The notes under the pieces: model-generated
The model's input: the letters and a program-made list of their open reading frames with translations, nothing else
Told to the model about the DNA's origin: nothing
Databases searched by the model: none
Program-made: the position numbers and the translations under genes
Source of the DNA: JABMQB01 sp963678235
GTDB taxonomy: Bacteria > Bacteroidota > Bacteroidia > Bacteroidales > Prolixibacteraceae
DNA length: 64,000 nt
Direction: 5' to 3'
NCBI GenBank assembly: GCA_963678235.1
Contig: OY782766.1
Location: 4,712,001 to 4,776,000 of the forward strand
In this document: positions 26,624-35,222 of the stretch, piece by piece
How positions within the stretch are numbered: the stretch's first letter is position 1
How the letters are laid out: each line of letters starts with the position of its first letter

Positions 26624-27464
26624 AATATTAAATGTTTGTAAATCGTCGAGACTAAAGTAGGGATTAAAACAAATCTTGTCAAGTTTTCAACAGTAAATGT
26701 GTGGTATTTGTCCAAATATGGGAAAAATCGAAGCCTTAACTAGGGGATTCCCTGATAAACTTATACTTAATGTCCCAAAATGGGACATATTTAACTATTG
26801 GAAGGATGCCAAAAAAATCAAATAAATAGAATTGTTAATTAATTTTCGAAATATAAAGTTTTGAATACCCAAAAACCAGGCGAGATGATAAAAAATTATA
26901 TTAATTTTTGCATGTAAATGCTCTAATAAGAATCCTGCCAATACAACATATATTTAATTGATATTATTATATTGTCTTGTTTAAGTAGCAGTTATACAGA
27001 GGAATAATGGTTTTATTTGATGAATGTTGCATATGTATTATTTAGTATTACTTGAGCAGGATAATATATGGATTGAGAATTACAAAAGTTGTTTTATCAT
27101 ATATTTATTGTAACCTTGTTTTATTCAATTAGAAGACCTGTAATTTTAAAAATGTTTGAAGGGGACTGGCATATAAATGGAAAACATAAATCGAAAATCC
27201 CAAAATGACATTTTAGAGAAACATCGGGACATAGGAAATTCCCTTACCTTGGATTTCTCCAAAATGGTTTGTTCATAATTTAAATTTCCCTTCATAAAAC
27301 AATATTACATTCGAGGGGGATTTTACTCTTTTGGGAAATCATTGTTTGTACATGTGAAATGAATGACCTTGCAATTGGAATTTGTATTTAAATAGTTTGA
27401 AACACTTATTTGTTGTGCGGATTGGTTATTTTCGTATTATATACTTAATAATTCCATTTTTATT
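26624..27464. other. 840-bp AT-rich intergenic region with palindromic motif
   Basis: No ORF, tRNA or known RNA was recognised. It separates the divergent NtrC-type regulator and flavin reductase genes. It holds the perfect palindrome TGTCCCAAAATGGGACA (26771-26787), a second CATTTTGGGA site on the minus strand (27198-27207), and further GGGA/TCCC-rich spots near 26747 and 27331. Its length and motif content suggest regulatory DNA, possibly with an unannotated small RNA. Confidence 0.5.
26771..26787. promoter_or_regulatory. Palindromic operator candidate
   Basis: TGTCCCA and TGGGACA are perfect inverted 7-mers around three A residues. The site lies about 150 bp upstream of the NtrC-type regulator start, an enhancer-like distance. 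It shares the CATTTTGGGA core with four other intergenic sites in the window. The binding protein is unknown. Confidence 0.45.
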
Positions 27465-28193
27465 ATGAAATACAAAGCTTTTCACAAATTATCATATGGC
27501 CTCTACATAATTGCATCCGAATACGAAGGGAATAAATCGGGATATATAGCAAACACGGCTTTTCAGATAACTTCTTCACCAGCACAATTGGCTATCAGTT
27601 CCCATAAGGATAATGCAACCACCGATATTATTTTAAAAAGTAAAATTTTTTCGGTATCGGTATTAAAAAAAGATGTTGATACATCTCTAATCGGGGAGTT
27701 TGGATTTATGTCGAGCAGTGATTTTGATAAGTTTAGGAAAATTGAGCCGGAAGTAAAAATTTCAGGTGCACCTATTGTGACAGATCAATCGGTTGCCTGG
27801 TTTGATTGCAAAGTTGTTGGTCAGGTTGATGTTGGCTCACATATTTTAATAATAGGTGAAATTCTGGAATGCGATATATTAAGTGATGATGAGGTCTTGA
27901 CTTATTCATATTATCGCGAAAAATATAAAATGTTGGCTCCAAAGAATGCCCCAACATATATAGAAAAAGATAAGTTGGATGAAAAGGTAGATGAAGAGTT
28001 GTCAGTGGGATCAGATGAAAAAAGTTCCTCTGTTGGTGAAAAACATATCTGTAACATATGTGGATTTGTGTATGATCCTGAGGAAGGAGATCCTACAGCA
28101 GGAATTGAGCCAGGAACAGCTTTTGAAGATCTGCCTGAAGACTATAAGTGCCCTATCTGCAATGCTGGGACAGACTATTTTAATAAGTTGTAA
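27465..28193 (+). CDS. Flavin reductase-rubredoxin fusion protein
   Basis: A 242-residue fusion. Residues 1-160 are a flavin-reductase-like FMN-binding split-barrel domain (YKAFHKLSYGLYIIASEYEG at the start). A charged linker (165-185) leads to a C-terminal rubredoxin with two Cys pairs, CNICGFVYDPEEGDP and CPICN, that bind one iron. The layout matches the high-molecular-weight rubredoxins of anaerobes, which pass electrons from NAD(P)H to flavodiiron proteins or related oxygen or NO reductases. No flavodiiron gene is adjacent. This points to an anaerobic or oxygen-stressed lifestyle. Confidence 0.9.
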   Translation: MKYKAFHKLSYGLYIIASEYEGNKSGYIANTAFQITSSPAQLAISSHKDNATTDIILKSKIFSVSVLKKDVDTSLIGEFGFMSSSDFDKFRKIEPEVKISGAPIVTDQSVAWFDCKVVGQVDVGSHILIIGEILECDILSDDEVLTYSYYREKYKMLAPKNAPTYIEKDKLDEKVDEELSVGSDEKSSSVGEKHICNICGFVYDPEEGDPTAGIEPGTAFEDLPEDYKCPICNAGTDYFNKL

Positions 28194-28201
28194 CACCAAA
28201 A

Positions 28202-28220
28202 ACCTGATTGTTCATCAGGT
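28202..28220. terminator. Short hairpin between convergent genes
   Basis: ACCTGA (28202-28207) pairs with TCAGGT (28215-28220), flanked by A-rich and weakly T-rich sequence. It is a plausible weak bidirectional terminator for the rubredoxin fusion and CDGSH genes. Confidence 0.4.
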
Positions 28221-28254
28221 CTTTAAGTATTGAAATTCAAGATTATTGATTAAT

Positions 28255-28491
28255 CTATAATTTTGAGTGGGTCCCGTCGCAAAATGGTTTGTTTGACGAT
28301 TGTTTACATTGACAAAGAAAAACGTCTTTCTTGGTGTCAATTTTAAATGCAACCGGGGTAATCCCTGTTCCTTTATGCGAACCATCGCAGAAGGGTTGGT
28401 TTGAACTTCTGCCGCAAGCACACCAATAGTATTCACCTGGTTCGAGGTTGACCATTGCTGGTTTTTTAGATGCAATAACTGGTTTATCCAT
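28255..28491 (-). CDS. Double CDGSH iron-sulfur protein
   Basis: A 78-residue protein built from two CDGSH zinc-finger-like motifs, C24-x-C26-x8-C35-D-G-S-H39 and C60-x-C62-x8-C71-D-G-T-H75. Each should bind a redox-active [2Fe-2S] cluster through three Cys and one His. All eight ligands are present. The family (mitoNEET-like, type with tandem motifs) takes part in iron or redox handling, and the exact partner is unknown. It converges with a flavin reductase-rubredoxin gene, another small redox protein, but they are not in one operon. Confidence 0.9.
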   Translation of the reverse strand: MDKPVIASKKPAMVNLEPGEYYWCACGRSSNQPFCDGSHKGTGITPVAFKIDTKKDVFLCQCKQSSNKPFCDGTHSKL

Positions 28492-28574
28492 TGTGTATTT
28501 TTTTTAGTTGAAAATGAAATTTATTGCTTATTCGTGAGAATTCAATAAGGTTTCATACTTATTTTTTATTGGCT

Positions 28575-29198
28575 CTACGATAATTTATTGCTGATTAACC
28601 GTATAAACTCTTCTCTTGTAGCTGTTTTCTGAAATGCACCAGTAAAATCAGAAGTAGTTGTGATGGAGTGCTGTTTTTGTACCCCTCTCATTTGCATGCA
28701 TAAATGTTGGGCTTCGATAACCACTGCAACACCCAGTGGATTTAAGGTTTCCTGGATACAGCTTTTAATTTCTGATGTTAGCCTTTCCTGTACCTGAAGC
28801 CTTCGGGCGAAAACATCAACAATTCGTGCTATTTTGCTTAATCCCGTAATATAACCATTTGGAATATATGCAACATGGGCTTTCCCGATAAAAGGCAAAA
28901 TATGGTGTTCGCACATCGAAAAAATCTCTATGTCTTTTACAATCACCATCTGTCGGTAGTCTTCTTTAAACATTGCCGATTTCAGAATGGCAACCGGATC
29001 CATTTCATATCCTTGCAATAAAAACTGCATAGCTTTTGCAACCCTCAAAGGCGTTTTTTGAAGGCCTTCGCGAGAAATATCTTCTCCGCTCAGTGTAATT
29101 ATTTGCTTATATAAATCGGCAATTTTTGTTGTTTTGGTTTCGTCGTATCGCTCAATTTTTTGATATGCTCCCGATTTATCATTCAGAGAAGTTTCCAT
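28575..29198 (-). CDS. folE: GTP cyclohydrolase I
   Basis: FolE (207 residues) converts GTP to 7,8-dihydroneopterin triphosphate, the entry to folate and other pterins. The zinc ligands are in FSMCEHHILPF (Cys and His) and QHLCMQMRGVQK (Cys). The central GKAHVAYIPNGYITGLSKIARIVD signature and the QERLT motif are intact. The length and start are typical. It is divergent from mqnB, with 93 bases between the starts. Confidence 0.97.
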   Translation of the reverse strand: METSLNDKSGAYQKIERYDETKTTKIADLYKQIITLSGEDISREGLQKTPLRVAKAMQFLLQGYEMDPVAILKSAMFKEDYRQMVIVKDIEIFSMCEHHILPFIGKAHVAYIPNGYITGLSKIARIVDVFARRLQVQERLTSEIKSCIQETLNPLGVAVVIEAQHLCMQMRGVQKQHSITTTSDFTGAFQKTATREEFIRLISNKLS

Positions 29199-29291
29199 AA
29201 TTTTAGTTTAAATTACCTACAAAGATTAACTTTTTTTCATAAAATAAGTACAAAAGGGGGAGAGGATTTTAAAAGCTATTAAAGAATTGAG

Positions 29292-29978
29292 ATGAAGATA
29301 TTGGTGGTTGTTGCAACAGAATTGGAAGGACAGCTTTTGGCAGACGAGTTAACCCTTGAAAAGAAAATAGATAAAAACATAAAAAGATTTTCGCTCGTAC
29401 CATTGGAAATAGATATTTTAACAACCGGGGTTGGTGTAATATTTACAAGCTATCATTTAACCAGGGTGCTTCAAAGCGAAAGTTACAACCTTGTTTTAAA
29501 TATTGGATTGGCGAGGAGTTTTTCAACAAGAATGGAACTTGGGCAAGTATATAACATTGTAACAGAAGAATTCGCCGACCTGGGTGTTGAAAAATATTCG
29601 GGTTTTAAAAGCCTTTTTGATTTGGGATATTTACAAAAAAACGAATTTCCATTCGAAAATGGGGTCATTAACAATACCGCACAACTTATCAAAACAGACT
29701 TTCCTATTGCGAAGGGGATTACGGTTAATAAAAGTTATGGAAGAAGTACGATGCTTAATGAATTATCATCAAGGTTTGATGGTGAAGTTGAAAGCATGGA
29801 AGGAGCTGCAGTTTTTTATGTGTGTAAAAATATGCGTGTTCCCTTTCTTGAATTAAGGGCTGTTTCAAATTATGTTGAACAACGCGAATTTTCAAATTGG
29901 AATATACCTCTCGCTTTAAGTAACCTTAACGTTGCCGTATTTGAGGTTTTGTCGAAATTAAATGTTGTTGTTCATTGA
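29292..29978 (+). CDS. mqnB: Futalosine hydrolase
   Basis: A 228-residue protein of the nucleoside phosphorylase/MTA-nucleosidase fold. Features are the N-terminal VVATELEG, TGVGVIFTSYHLTRVL, the LNIGLARSF strand and VESMEGAAVFYVC carrying the ribose-binding Met-Glu. The NIVTEEFADLGVE segment is typical of MqnB, which splits futalosine into hypoxanthine and dehypoxanthinyl futalosine in the alternative menaquinone pathway. A 5'-methylthioadenosine nucleosidase is the main alternative. No other mqn gene lies in the window. Confidence 0.8.
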   Translation: MKILVVVATELEGQLLADELTLEKKIDKNIKRFSLVPLEIDILTTGVGVIFTSYHLTRVLQSESYNLVLNIGLARSFSTRMELGQVYNIVTEEFADLGVEKYSGFKSLFDLGYLQKNEFPFENGVINNTAQLIKTDFPIAKGITVNKSYGRSTMLNELSSRFDGEVESMEGAAVFYVCKNMRVPFLELRAVSNYVEQREFSNWNIPLALSNLNVAVFEVLSKLNVVVH

Positions 29979-29992
29979 TTTTGTTACATTTG
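29965..29992 (+). promoter_or_regulatory. Promoter upstream of hldD
   Basis: TTG (29965-29967), a 17-bp spacer, then TACATTTG (29985-29992), an exact minus-7 match. It overlaps the end of mqnB. The 5' leader before hldD would be about 145 bases; no known riboswitch was recognised in it. Confidence 0.5.
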
Positions 29993-30144
29993 CGCGAGTT
30001 TTTTGCAAAAATGGAATTATTTCAAAAAAAAACCTTTTTTTGGACAATAATATATCACGATTGAAGTTATTATTTCCAGAAAGCCACAATTGCCAGAAAA
30101 CAGAAACAAAGTAATGCTGAACCAAACCTTTTCACTTGTAAAGA

Positions 30145-31110
30145 ATGATAGTTGTAACAGGAGCAGCCGGATTTATAGGGAGTTTTTTAGTTGGCAAACT
30201 TAATCGACAAGGTTTTAACAATCTTGTTTTAGTCGATACATACGATGACCCCTTAAAAGAAGGTAATCTTAAAGAAAAGAAATACCTTGAACTGGTAGAA
30301 AGAGAAGATTTTTTTACCTGGTTTAAAAATAATTCGAATCAGATTGAAATTGTATTTCACCTTGGAGCCAGAACAGATACTATTGGTGAAGAAGTTGAAA
30401 TATACCAGGAATTGAATTTAAAGTACTCCCAAAAACTTTGGCAAATTTGTTCCTTAAACAATATCCCTTTTATTTATGCATCATCAGCCGCAACCTACGG
30501 AAACGGTAAATTTGGTTTCTCAGATGAACATGAATCTTTGAGGCAGTTAAAACCCTTGAACTTGTATGCATGGTCGAAACACGATTTTGATGTTTGGGCA
30601 TTGAAACAAAAACAGACACCGCCTTTTTGGTCCGGATTAAAGTTTTTTAATGTTTATGGCCCCAACGAATACCATAAAGGAAGTATGGCTTCGGTGGTGC
30701 TTCATGCTTACCAGGAGATTTTGAATAAAGGCGAAATGAAATTATTTAAATCTCACCGTGATGATATTAAAGACGGTGAACAGAAACGTGATTTTGTTCA
30801 TGTCGATGATATTGCAGAGGTTATGTTTTTCTTTTGGGAAAGCCAGAAAAATTCAGGAATTTACAATGTAGGAACAGGAAAAGCGCGCTCTTACCTGGAT
30901 TTAACACGTGCGGTTTTTGATAGTATGAACAAAAATCCGGAAATCCAATTTGTGGATACCCCGATGTCTATCCGAGGCAGGTACCAATATTTTACCGAAG
31001 CCGATATTCAAAAGTTGAGGGAGATTGGATACTCTAAACCATTTATCGACCTTGAAGATGGGGTTAGGGATTATGTATCTAACTATCTTGCCAAACAGCT
31101 TTGTTATTAA
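30145..31110 (+). CDS. hldD: ADP-L-glycero-D-manno-heptose 6-epimerase
   Basis: HldD/RfaD (321 residues) epimerises ADP-D-glycero-manno-heptose to the L,D form used in the lipopolysaccharide inner core. It is a short-chain dehydrogenase-type protein with the NADP-binding TGAAGFIGSFL glycine motif, the catalytic YASSAATYG and YAWSKHDFD (Y-x3-K) segments, FFNVYGPNEYHKGSMASV and KRDFVHVDDIA. The length is standard. It appears to have its own promoter. Confidence 0.93.
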   Translation: MIVVTGAAGFIGSFLVGKLNRQGFNNLVLVDTYDDPLKEGNLKEKKYLELVEREDFFTWFKNNSNQIEIVFHLGARTDTIGEEVEIYQELNLKYSQKLWQICSLNNIPFIYASSAATYGNGKFGFSDEHESLRQLKPLNLYAWSKHDFDVWALKQKQTPPFWSGLKFFNVYGPNEYHKGSMASVVLHAYQEILNKGEMKLFKSHRDDIKDGEQKRDFVHVDDIAEVMFFFWESQKNSGIYNVGTGKARSYLDLTRAVFDSMNKNPEIQFVDTPMSIRGRYQYFTEADIQKLREIGYSKPFIDLEDGVRDYVSNYLAKQLCY

Positions 31111-31128
31111 TTTTGTAACAAAATAGAC

Positions 31129-31156
31129 TTGCAGATTTTTCGGTGACGTATTTTTG
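31129..31156 (+). promoter_or_regulatory. Promoter of the lysoplasmalogenase gene
   Basis: TTG (31129-31131), a 17-bp spacer, then TATTTTTG (31149-31156), an exact minus-7 match. Transcription would begin near 31163, about 30 bases before the ATG. Confidence 0.5.
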
Positions 31157-31193
31157 TTTTTGCTGGTAGTCAGTAACATAAAACCTATCTTCG

Positions 31194-31892
31194 ATGAGGA
31201 ATACCTATTTGCACATTCTTTTTTTTATATTTATTATAGGTGATTTAACGGGAAAAGCACTAGGTATAAAATGGTTAGATTATTTGTTTAAACCGACTTT
31301 GCTTTTGTGGATTACTACTTATTTTTTATTCAATGCAAAGCAGGTTCCGGTTGGTATTAAAAGCAGGATAGTACCCGCATTCCTATTTTCCTGGTTGGGC
31401 GATGTATTATTGATGTTCACGAACCTTAATTCGTTGTTTTTTATTTTCGGTTTATTGTCGTTTTTAACGGCTCACATATTTTATATCCTTTTATTTTATA
31501 AAACAAATACATCAACAAAGCGGGAAGCGTTTCTTGTGAATCACCCTTTTTGGGTAATTCCATTTGTTATATATGGTATTTGTGTTTATGGAGTTTTATT
31601 TTCTCACTTGGACGAGGTAATGAAAATTGCAGTATTTATTTATATGCTTGCAATCTTAACCATGGCTGCTATGGCACTAAACAGGCATGGGAATGCTTAT
31701 TCAACGAGTTTCCGATTGGTTATGTTTGGTTCACTACTGTTTGTGTTATCGGATACTTTGATAGCTTATAACCGATTTGTAACACCAATATACTTAGAGG
31801 GGATTTTGGTGATGACCACATACATTGCTGCACAGTACCTAATTATGAGGGGGATCTTATGGCAGTTTGAAATTACTTCGAATAAAACTTAA
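31194..31892 (+). CDS. Lysoplasmalogenase / YhhN family membrane protein
   Basis: A 232-residue polytopic membrane protein of the YhhN/TMEM86 family, with about eight hydrophobic helices. Characteristic blocks are KPTLLLWI in the first third, SWLGDVLLMF with an embedded Asp, and SLLFVLSDTLIAYNRF near the end, whose conserved Asp residues are thought to be catalytic. Known members cleave the vinyl-ether bond of lysoplasmalogen; activity here is inferred. Its last 20 bases overlap the 3' end of the convergent M64 peptidase gene. Confidence 0.87.
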   Translation: MRNTYLHILFFIFIIGDLTGKALGIKWLDYLFKPTLLLWITTYFLFNAKQVPVGIKSRIVPAFLFSWLGDVLLMFTNLNSLFFIFGLLSFLTAHIFYILLFYKTNTSTKREAFLVNHPFWVIPFVIYGICVYGVLFSHLDEVMKIAVFIYMLAILTMAAMALNRHGNAYSTSFRLVMFGSLLFVLSDTLIAYNRFVTPIYLEGILVMTTYIAAQYLIMRGILWQFEITSNKT

Positions 31893-33153
31893 TGGTTCTT
31901 ACAATTGCTCGTTGGCATGCAGGGCAGAAATGTTCTGTTGCATTACTTTTCATTCTGCAATCCATCATAGGGCTATAAATTCCCTTGCTCATATAACCAC
32001 CACCTTCGTAAACGCCAATTTTATTGCTGTTTTTTAAGTTTCTTGCGGTTGGTATCGGCGTGTCTTTATCGAGTAGGTCTTTCCATTTTATATCAAAGTT
32101 TACGAGTGTTGTTATGTTTGGCTCCCATGGTTCAATTTCAAGGTTGTAAAAATCTTCGTATGCAACATCCGAGGTGTAATATTCATCAGCCAGACCGGCA
32201 AATCCGTGTCCAAATTCATGGATAAAAACTTTTTCTGCAAGTTCGCTGTCTGCCGTACATACCGATACAAAATTATAAAATCCGCCTCCACCATACCGTT
32301 CGCTGTTCACAAGCAGGCAAATTTGATCGTACGGAACTGCTGAGGCGACATCGTAAATCGTTTTCATGTCACTGCTGGTGAGGTATCGCGGCAAATCAAA
32401 AGTGTAAAAACCTGAATTAAACAAGGTGTTTCTGTAAATAAACTCACCGGGAATATCAGTTCCTGATTCAGAGGATGGAGATAGGACTGCATAAAAGTTA
32501 AAAGAAGTTTTGTAATCTGTGTACGGGGCAACCGAAAACAAACCATCCATTAGGCGTTTTGCATCTTTAACAAATTTATCCATTTCGTGTTTTGTATATC
32601 CTTCCGCCAAAAACACCACATCGACTTTATTGCTTGGGGCGCCATTCAACATTAGCTCTTTAACCTCAAATTTTTCTTTTTCTTCATGAAGTATAAAATA
32701 ATTTTTAGGAGATATGTCGGTTGAGTACAAAGTTTCGAATTCACCGTCCCATTGCCTGGCTTGAATTTTCAAAATAACATCGTTTTTAGGAAAAGGAAAA
32801 ATTGCAGATTGGTAAAATGCTTTATCCGTTTCTTTGGCTTCAGCAGTGGTTTGCCATTCCTGAAACAAGGTGCTAAAACCCTTTGAAAAAATTAGTTCTT
32901 CAGAATCCTTATCAAAAACCAAAAATCGATAGCTTCCATAAGCAAACGAATCAATGGTATTTGTTTTTGGTCCGCCCCAAAAAGGTTCTTGTTTCATTTC
33001 CTGTGGATACACAACAACTTCTTCGTTGTTTCCTCCCAATAGAAAGTCAAAGCGTAAAGACTTGTTTTTAAAGTATTTATTGAAATCTATTTGGCTGAAT
33101 CCTAGCACAGGGACCAATAGAAAAACAATTAGTAATTTACTCTTCATAACCAT
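31873..33153 (-). CDS. Secreted peptidase of the M64 (IgA peptidase) family
   Basis: A 426-residue exported metallopeptidase. It has a signal peptide (about 20 residues, ending in GFSQ), an N-terminal beta-sandwich (residues 30-160), and an M64 catalytic domain with the zinc motif H-E-x-x-H in VFIHEFGHGFAGLADEYY and NKVDVVFLAEGYTKHEMDKF near its start. A C-terminal CRMKSNATEHFCPACQRAIV segment is typical of the family. The first member was described as an IgA protease of Clostridium, but most relatives are unstudied. A second ATG two codons in is equally possible. Confidence 0.88.
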   Translation of the reverse strand: MVMKSKLLIVFLLVPVLGFSQIDFNKYFKNKSLRFDFLLGGNNEEVVVYPQEMKQEPFWGGPKTNTIDSFAYGSYRFLVFDKDSEELIFSKGFSTLFQEWQTTAEAKETDKAFYQSAIFPFPKNDVILKIQARQWDGEFETLYSTDISPKNYFILHEEKEKFEVKELMLNGAPSNKVDVVFLAEGYTKHEMDKFVKDAKRLMDGLFSVAPYTDYKTSFNFYAVLSPSSESGTDIPGEFIYRNTLFNSGFYTFDLPRYLTSSDMKTIYDVASAVPYDQICLLVNSERYGGGGFYNFVSVCTADSELAEKVFIHEFGHGFAGLADEYYTSDVAYEDFYNLEIEPWEPNITTLVNFDIKWKDLLDKDTPIPTARNLKNSNKIGVYEGGGYMSKGIYSPMMDCRMKSNATEHFCPACQRAIVRTIKFYSK

Positions 33154-33207
33154 TGGGTTTTTATTATTTTTAAAAGCTAAAAATAAACAAATAAAGCACT
33201 TTAAAAA

Positions 33208-34521
33208 ATGAGATCGATCTATAAGTATTTATTGGAATATTTGAGAGGTTTTGAATCGTTAGAGGTAATTTCTAAGCCGTTGGCTGCAACCATCGTATTT
33301 TTTCTGATATTAATTTTGGCGTGGTTGGCCTTTTTTCTGACCAAAAAAATCATCCTTCAATTGGTTAAACGCATTGCTGAAAAAACGAAAACCGATTGGG
33401 ACGATATTTTAGTTAAGCATAAAGTTTTCGCAGCCCTTGCCCATTTGGTGCCGGCATTTATTATGTATTACAGTTTTAATTTTGCGGCTCCCGTTCTTCA
33501 TCAAGAGTTAAGCGAGCTTTCCGACGAAGTGCTTAAATTATTATCTGCAGATCATTATTTTACCTTAGGGAAAATATTGCTAAAAGGCGTCCGGGTTTAT
33601 TTTGCTTTCATTATTATAATTGCCGTAAGTCGAATATTAAATGCCGGAAATGAGATATACAACAAAACTTCGTATGCACACCATCGGCCAATAAAGGGAT
33701 ATATTCAGTTATTGAAAATATTCGTTTATTTTATGGCTGGCATTCTCATAATTGCAGCCCTTTTAGATAAAGACCCAACAGTTTTGTTGGCAGGACTGGG
33801 AGCCCTGGCTGCAGTATTGATTTTAGTTTTTAAAGATACGATTCTTGGGCTTGTTGCTTCGATCCAGCTATCGGCAAATAAAATGGTAAAAATTGGCGAT
33901 TGGATTTCGATGCCCAGCCATGGTGCCGATGGTTCTGTTCTGGATATTACGCTGAATACTGTTAAGGTTCAAAACTGGGATAAAACTATTGCAACTATTC
34001 CTACGTATGCCTTGGTTGCCGAATCGTTCAATAATTGGGAAGGAATGGAAGAATCAGATGGAAGGCGCATTAAAAGATCGGTTTCAATTGATATGTCAAG
34101 CATCCGGTTTTGCGATAATGAATTATTGGATAAATTCAAAAACCTTGAATTGATTAAAGATTATGTGTCCAACAAGCAACAAGAGGTTGAAACCTATAAC
34201 GAAGAAAAAGGAATCCCGTCAGACGATCGGATTAGCAGGCGTAGCCAGACCAATGTTGGCGTTTTTAGGAAGTACCTTGAATTGTACCTGGAAAAGCATC
34301 CGATGATTAATAAAAATATGACATTTCTTGTGCGGCAATTGCAGCCAAATGAAAAAGGATTGCCTATTGAAATTTATGTATTCAGTAAAGATAAAGCCTG
34401 GGCAAATTATGAAGCCATACAAGCCGACATATTCGACCATATTTTAGCTGTAGTCCCTGAATTTGAGTTGAGGGTATTTCAGGAACCAAGTGGGTTCGAT
34501 ATCCATCAGATTTCAAAGTAA
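33208..34521 (+). CDS. MscS-family mechanosensitive ion channel (YbdG-like)
   Basis: A 437-residue membrane protein with about five hydrophobic segments in residues 25-215, then the MscS beta domain (GDWISMPSHGADGSVLDITL, TIPTYALVAESFNNW) and a long cytoplasmic C-terminal region. Length and domain order resemble E. coli YbdG rather than the compact MscS. These channels open under membrane tension to release solutes on hypo-osmotic shock. It is divergent from the M64 peptidase gene and is transcribed alone. Confidence 0.9.
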   Translation: MRSIYKYLLEYLRGFESLEVISKPLAATIVFFLILILAWLAFFLTKKIILQLVKRIAEKTKTDWDDILVKHKVFAALAHLVPAFIMYYSFNFAAPVLHQELSELSDEVLKLLSADHYFTLGKILLKGVRVYFAFIIIIAVSRILNAGNEIYNKTSYAHHRPIKGYIQLLKIFVYFMAGILIIAALLDKDPTVLLAGLGALAAVLILVFKDTILGLVASIQLSANKMVKIGDWISMPSHGADGSVLDITLNTVKVQNWDKTIATIPTYALVAESFNNWEGMEESDGRRIKRSVSIDMSSIRFCDNELLDKFKNLELIKDYVSNKQQEVETYNEEKGIPSDDRISRRSQTNVGVFRKYLELYLEKHPMINKNMTFLVRQLQPNEKGLPIEIYVFSKDKAWANYEAIQADIFDHILAVVPEFELRVFQEPSGFDIHQISK

Positions 34522-34700
34522 GTCCTTCAATTTTAGGTGTTTTTTATTTAAAAAATCGTGGTTTTGCGCGATTCCGACAATAATAATTATTTACAATTTG
34601 TTAGTGATTGTATGTTATTCAGCACTATGATTTAAAAATTGTAGAATAATATGGCTGTTTTTTGTTAATTTGTTACTAAAATAAGAAGCAATTAAATATC

Positions 34701-35183
34701 ATGAATACAAAAGATTATTTAGAAAAAATACCTGACATTGATGAGTTGGATGAAAAGATACTCAAACTGATAACTAAAAATGCAAGAATTCCTTTTTTAG
34801 AAGTTGCTCGCGAATGTAGTGTTTCCGGGGCAGCTATTCATCAAAGGGTTCAGCGCTTGCAAAATGTTGGCGTTGTATCGGGAAGCGAGTTTGTTGTGAA
34901 CCCTGAAAAATTAGGGTACAATACCTGCGCATATATGGGTGTTCATCTTGACAAAGTGAAATACCATAGGGAAGTGGTTGAGCAATTAAGAAAAATACCT
35001 GAAATTGTTGAATGCCATTATACCACAGGTATGTATGCAATTTTTATTAAAGTGCAAACAAAAAACAATAAGCATTTAAAACGTTTGATTGACAATGAAC
35101 TTCAGGAGATAGAAGGAATTGCGCGAACAGAAACATTTATATCGTTAGAGCAGGACTTTAAAAGGCAAGTGCCAATACAATAA
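34701..35183 (+). CDS. Lrp/AsnC-family transcriptional regulator, copy 1
   Basis: A 160-residue Lrp/AsnC protein with an N-terminal winged helix-turn-helix (residues 14-65; DELDEKILKLITKNARIPFL, then VSGAAIHQRVQRLQNVGVV) and a C-terminal RAM effector-binding domain (75-155) containing PEIVECHYTTGMYAIFIKV. It is a close paralogue of the gene at 36810, and both flank the amt gene. Family members sense amino acids or related small molecules. A strong terminator follows its stop codon. Confidence 0.93.
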   Translation: MNTKDYLEKIPDIDELDEKILKLITKNARIPFLEVARECSVSGAAIHQRVQRLQNVGVVSGSEFVVNPEKLGYNTCAYMGVHLDKVKYHREVVEQLRKIPEIVECHYTTGMYAIFIKVQTKNNKHLKRLIDNELQEIEGIARTETFISLEQDFKRQVPIQ

Positions 35184-35185
35184 AA

Positions 35186-35212
35186 AAAGAGGCTTAATTT
35201 TAAGCCTCTTTT
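35186..35212. terminator. Bidirectional intrinsic terminator
   Basis: AAAAGAGGCTTA pairs with TAAGCCTCTTTT around a short AT loop, with flanking A and T runs. It lies between the convergent first Lrp gene and amt. Confidence 0.88.
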
Positions 35213-35222
35213 CTTTTATCAT

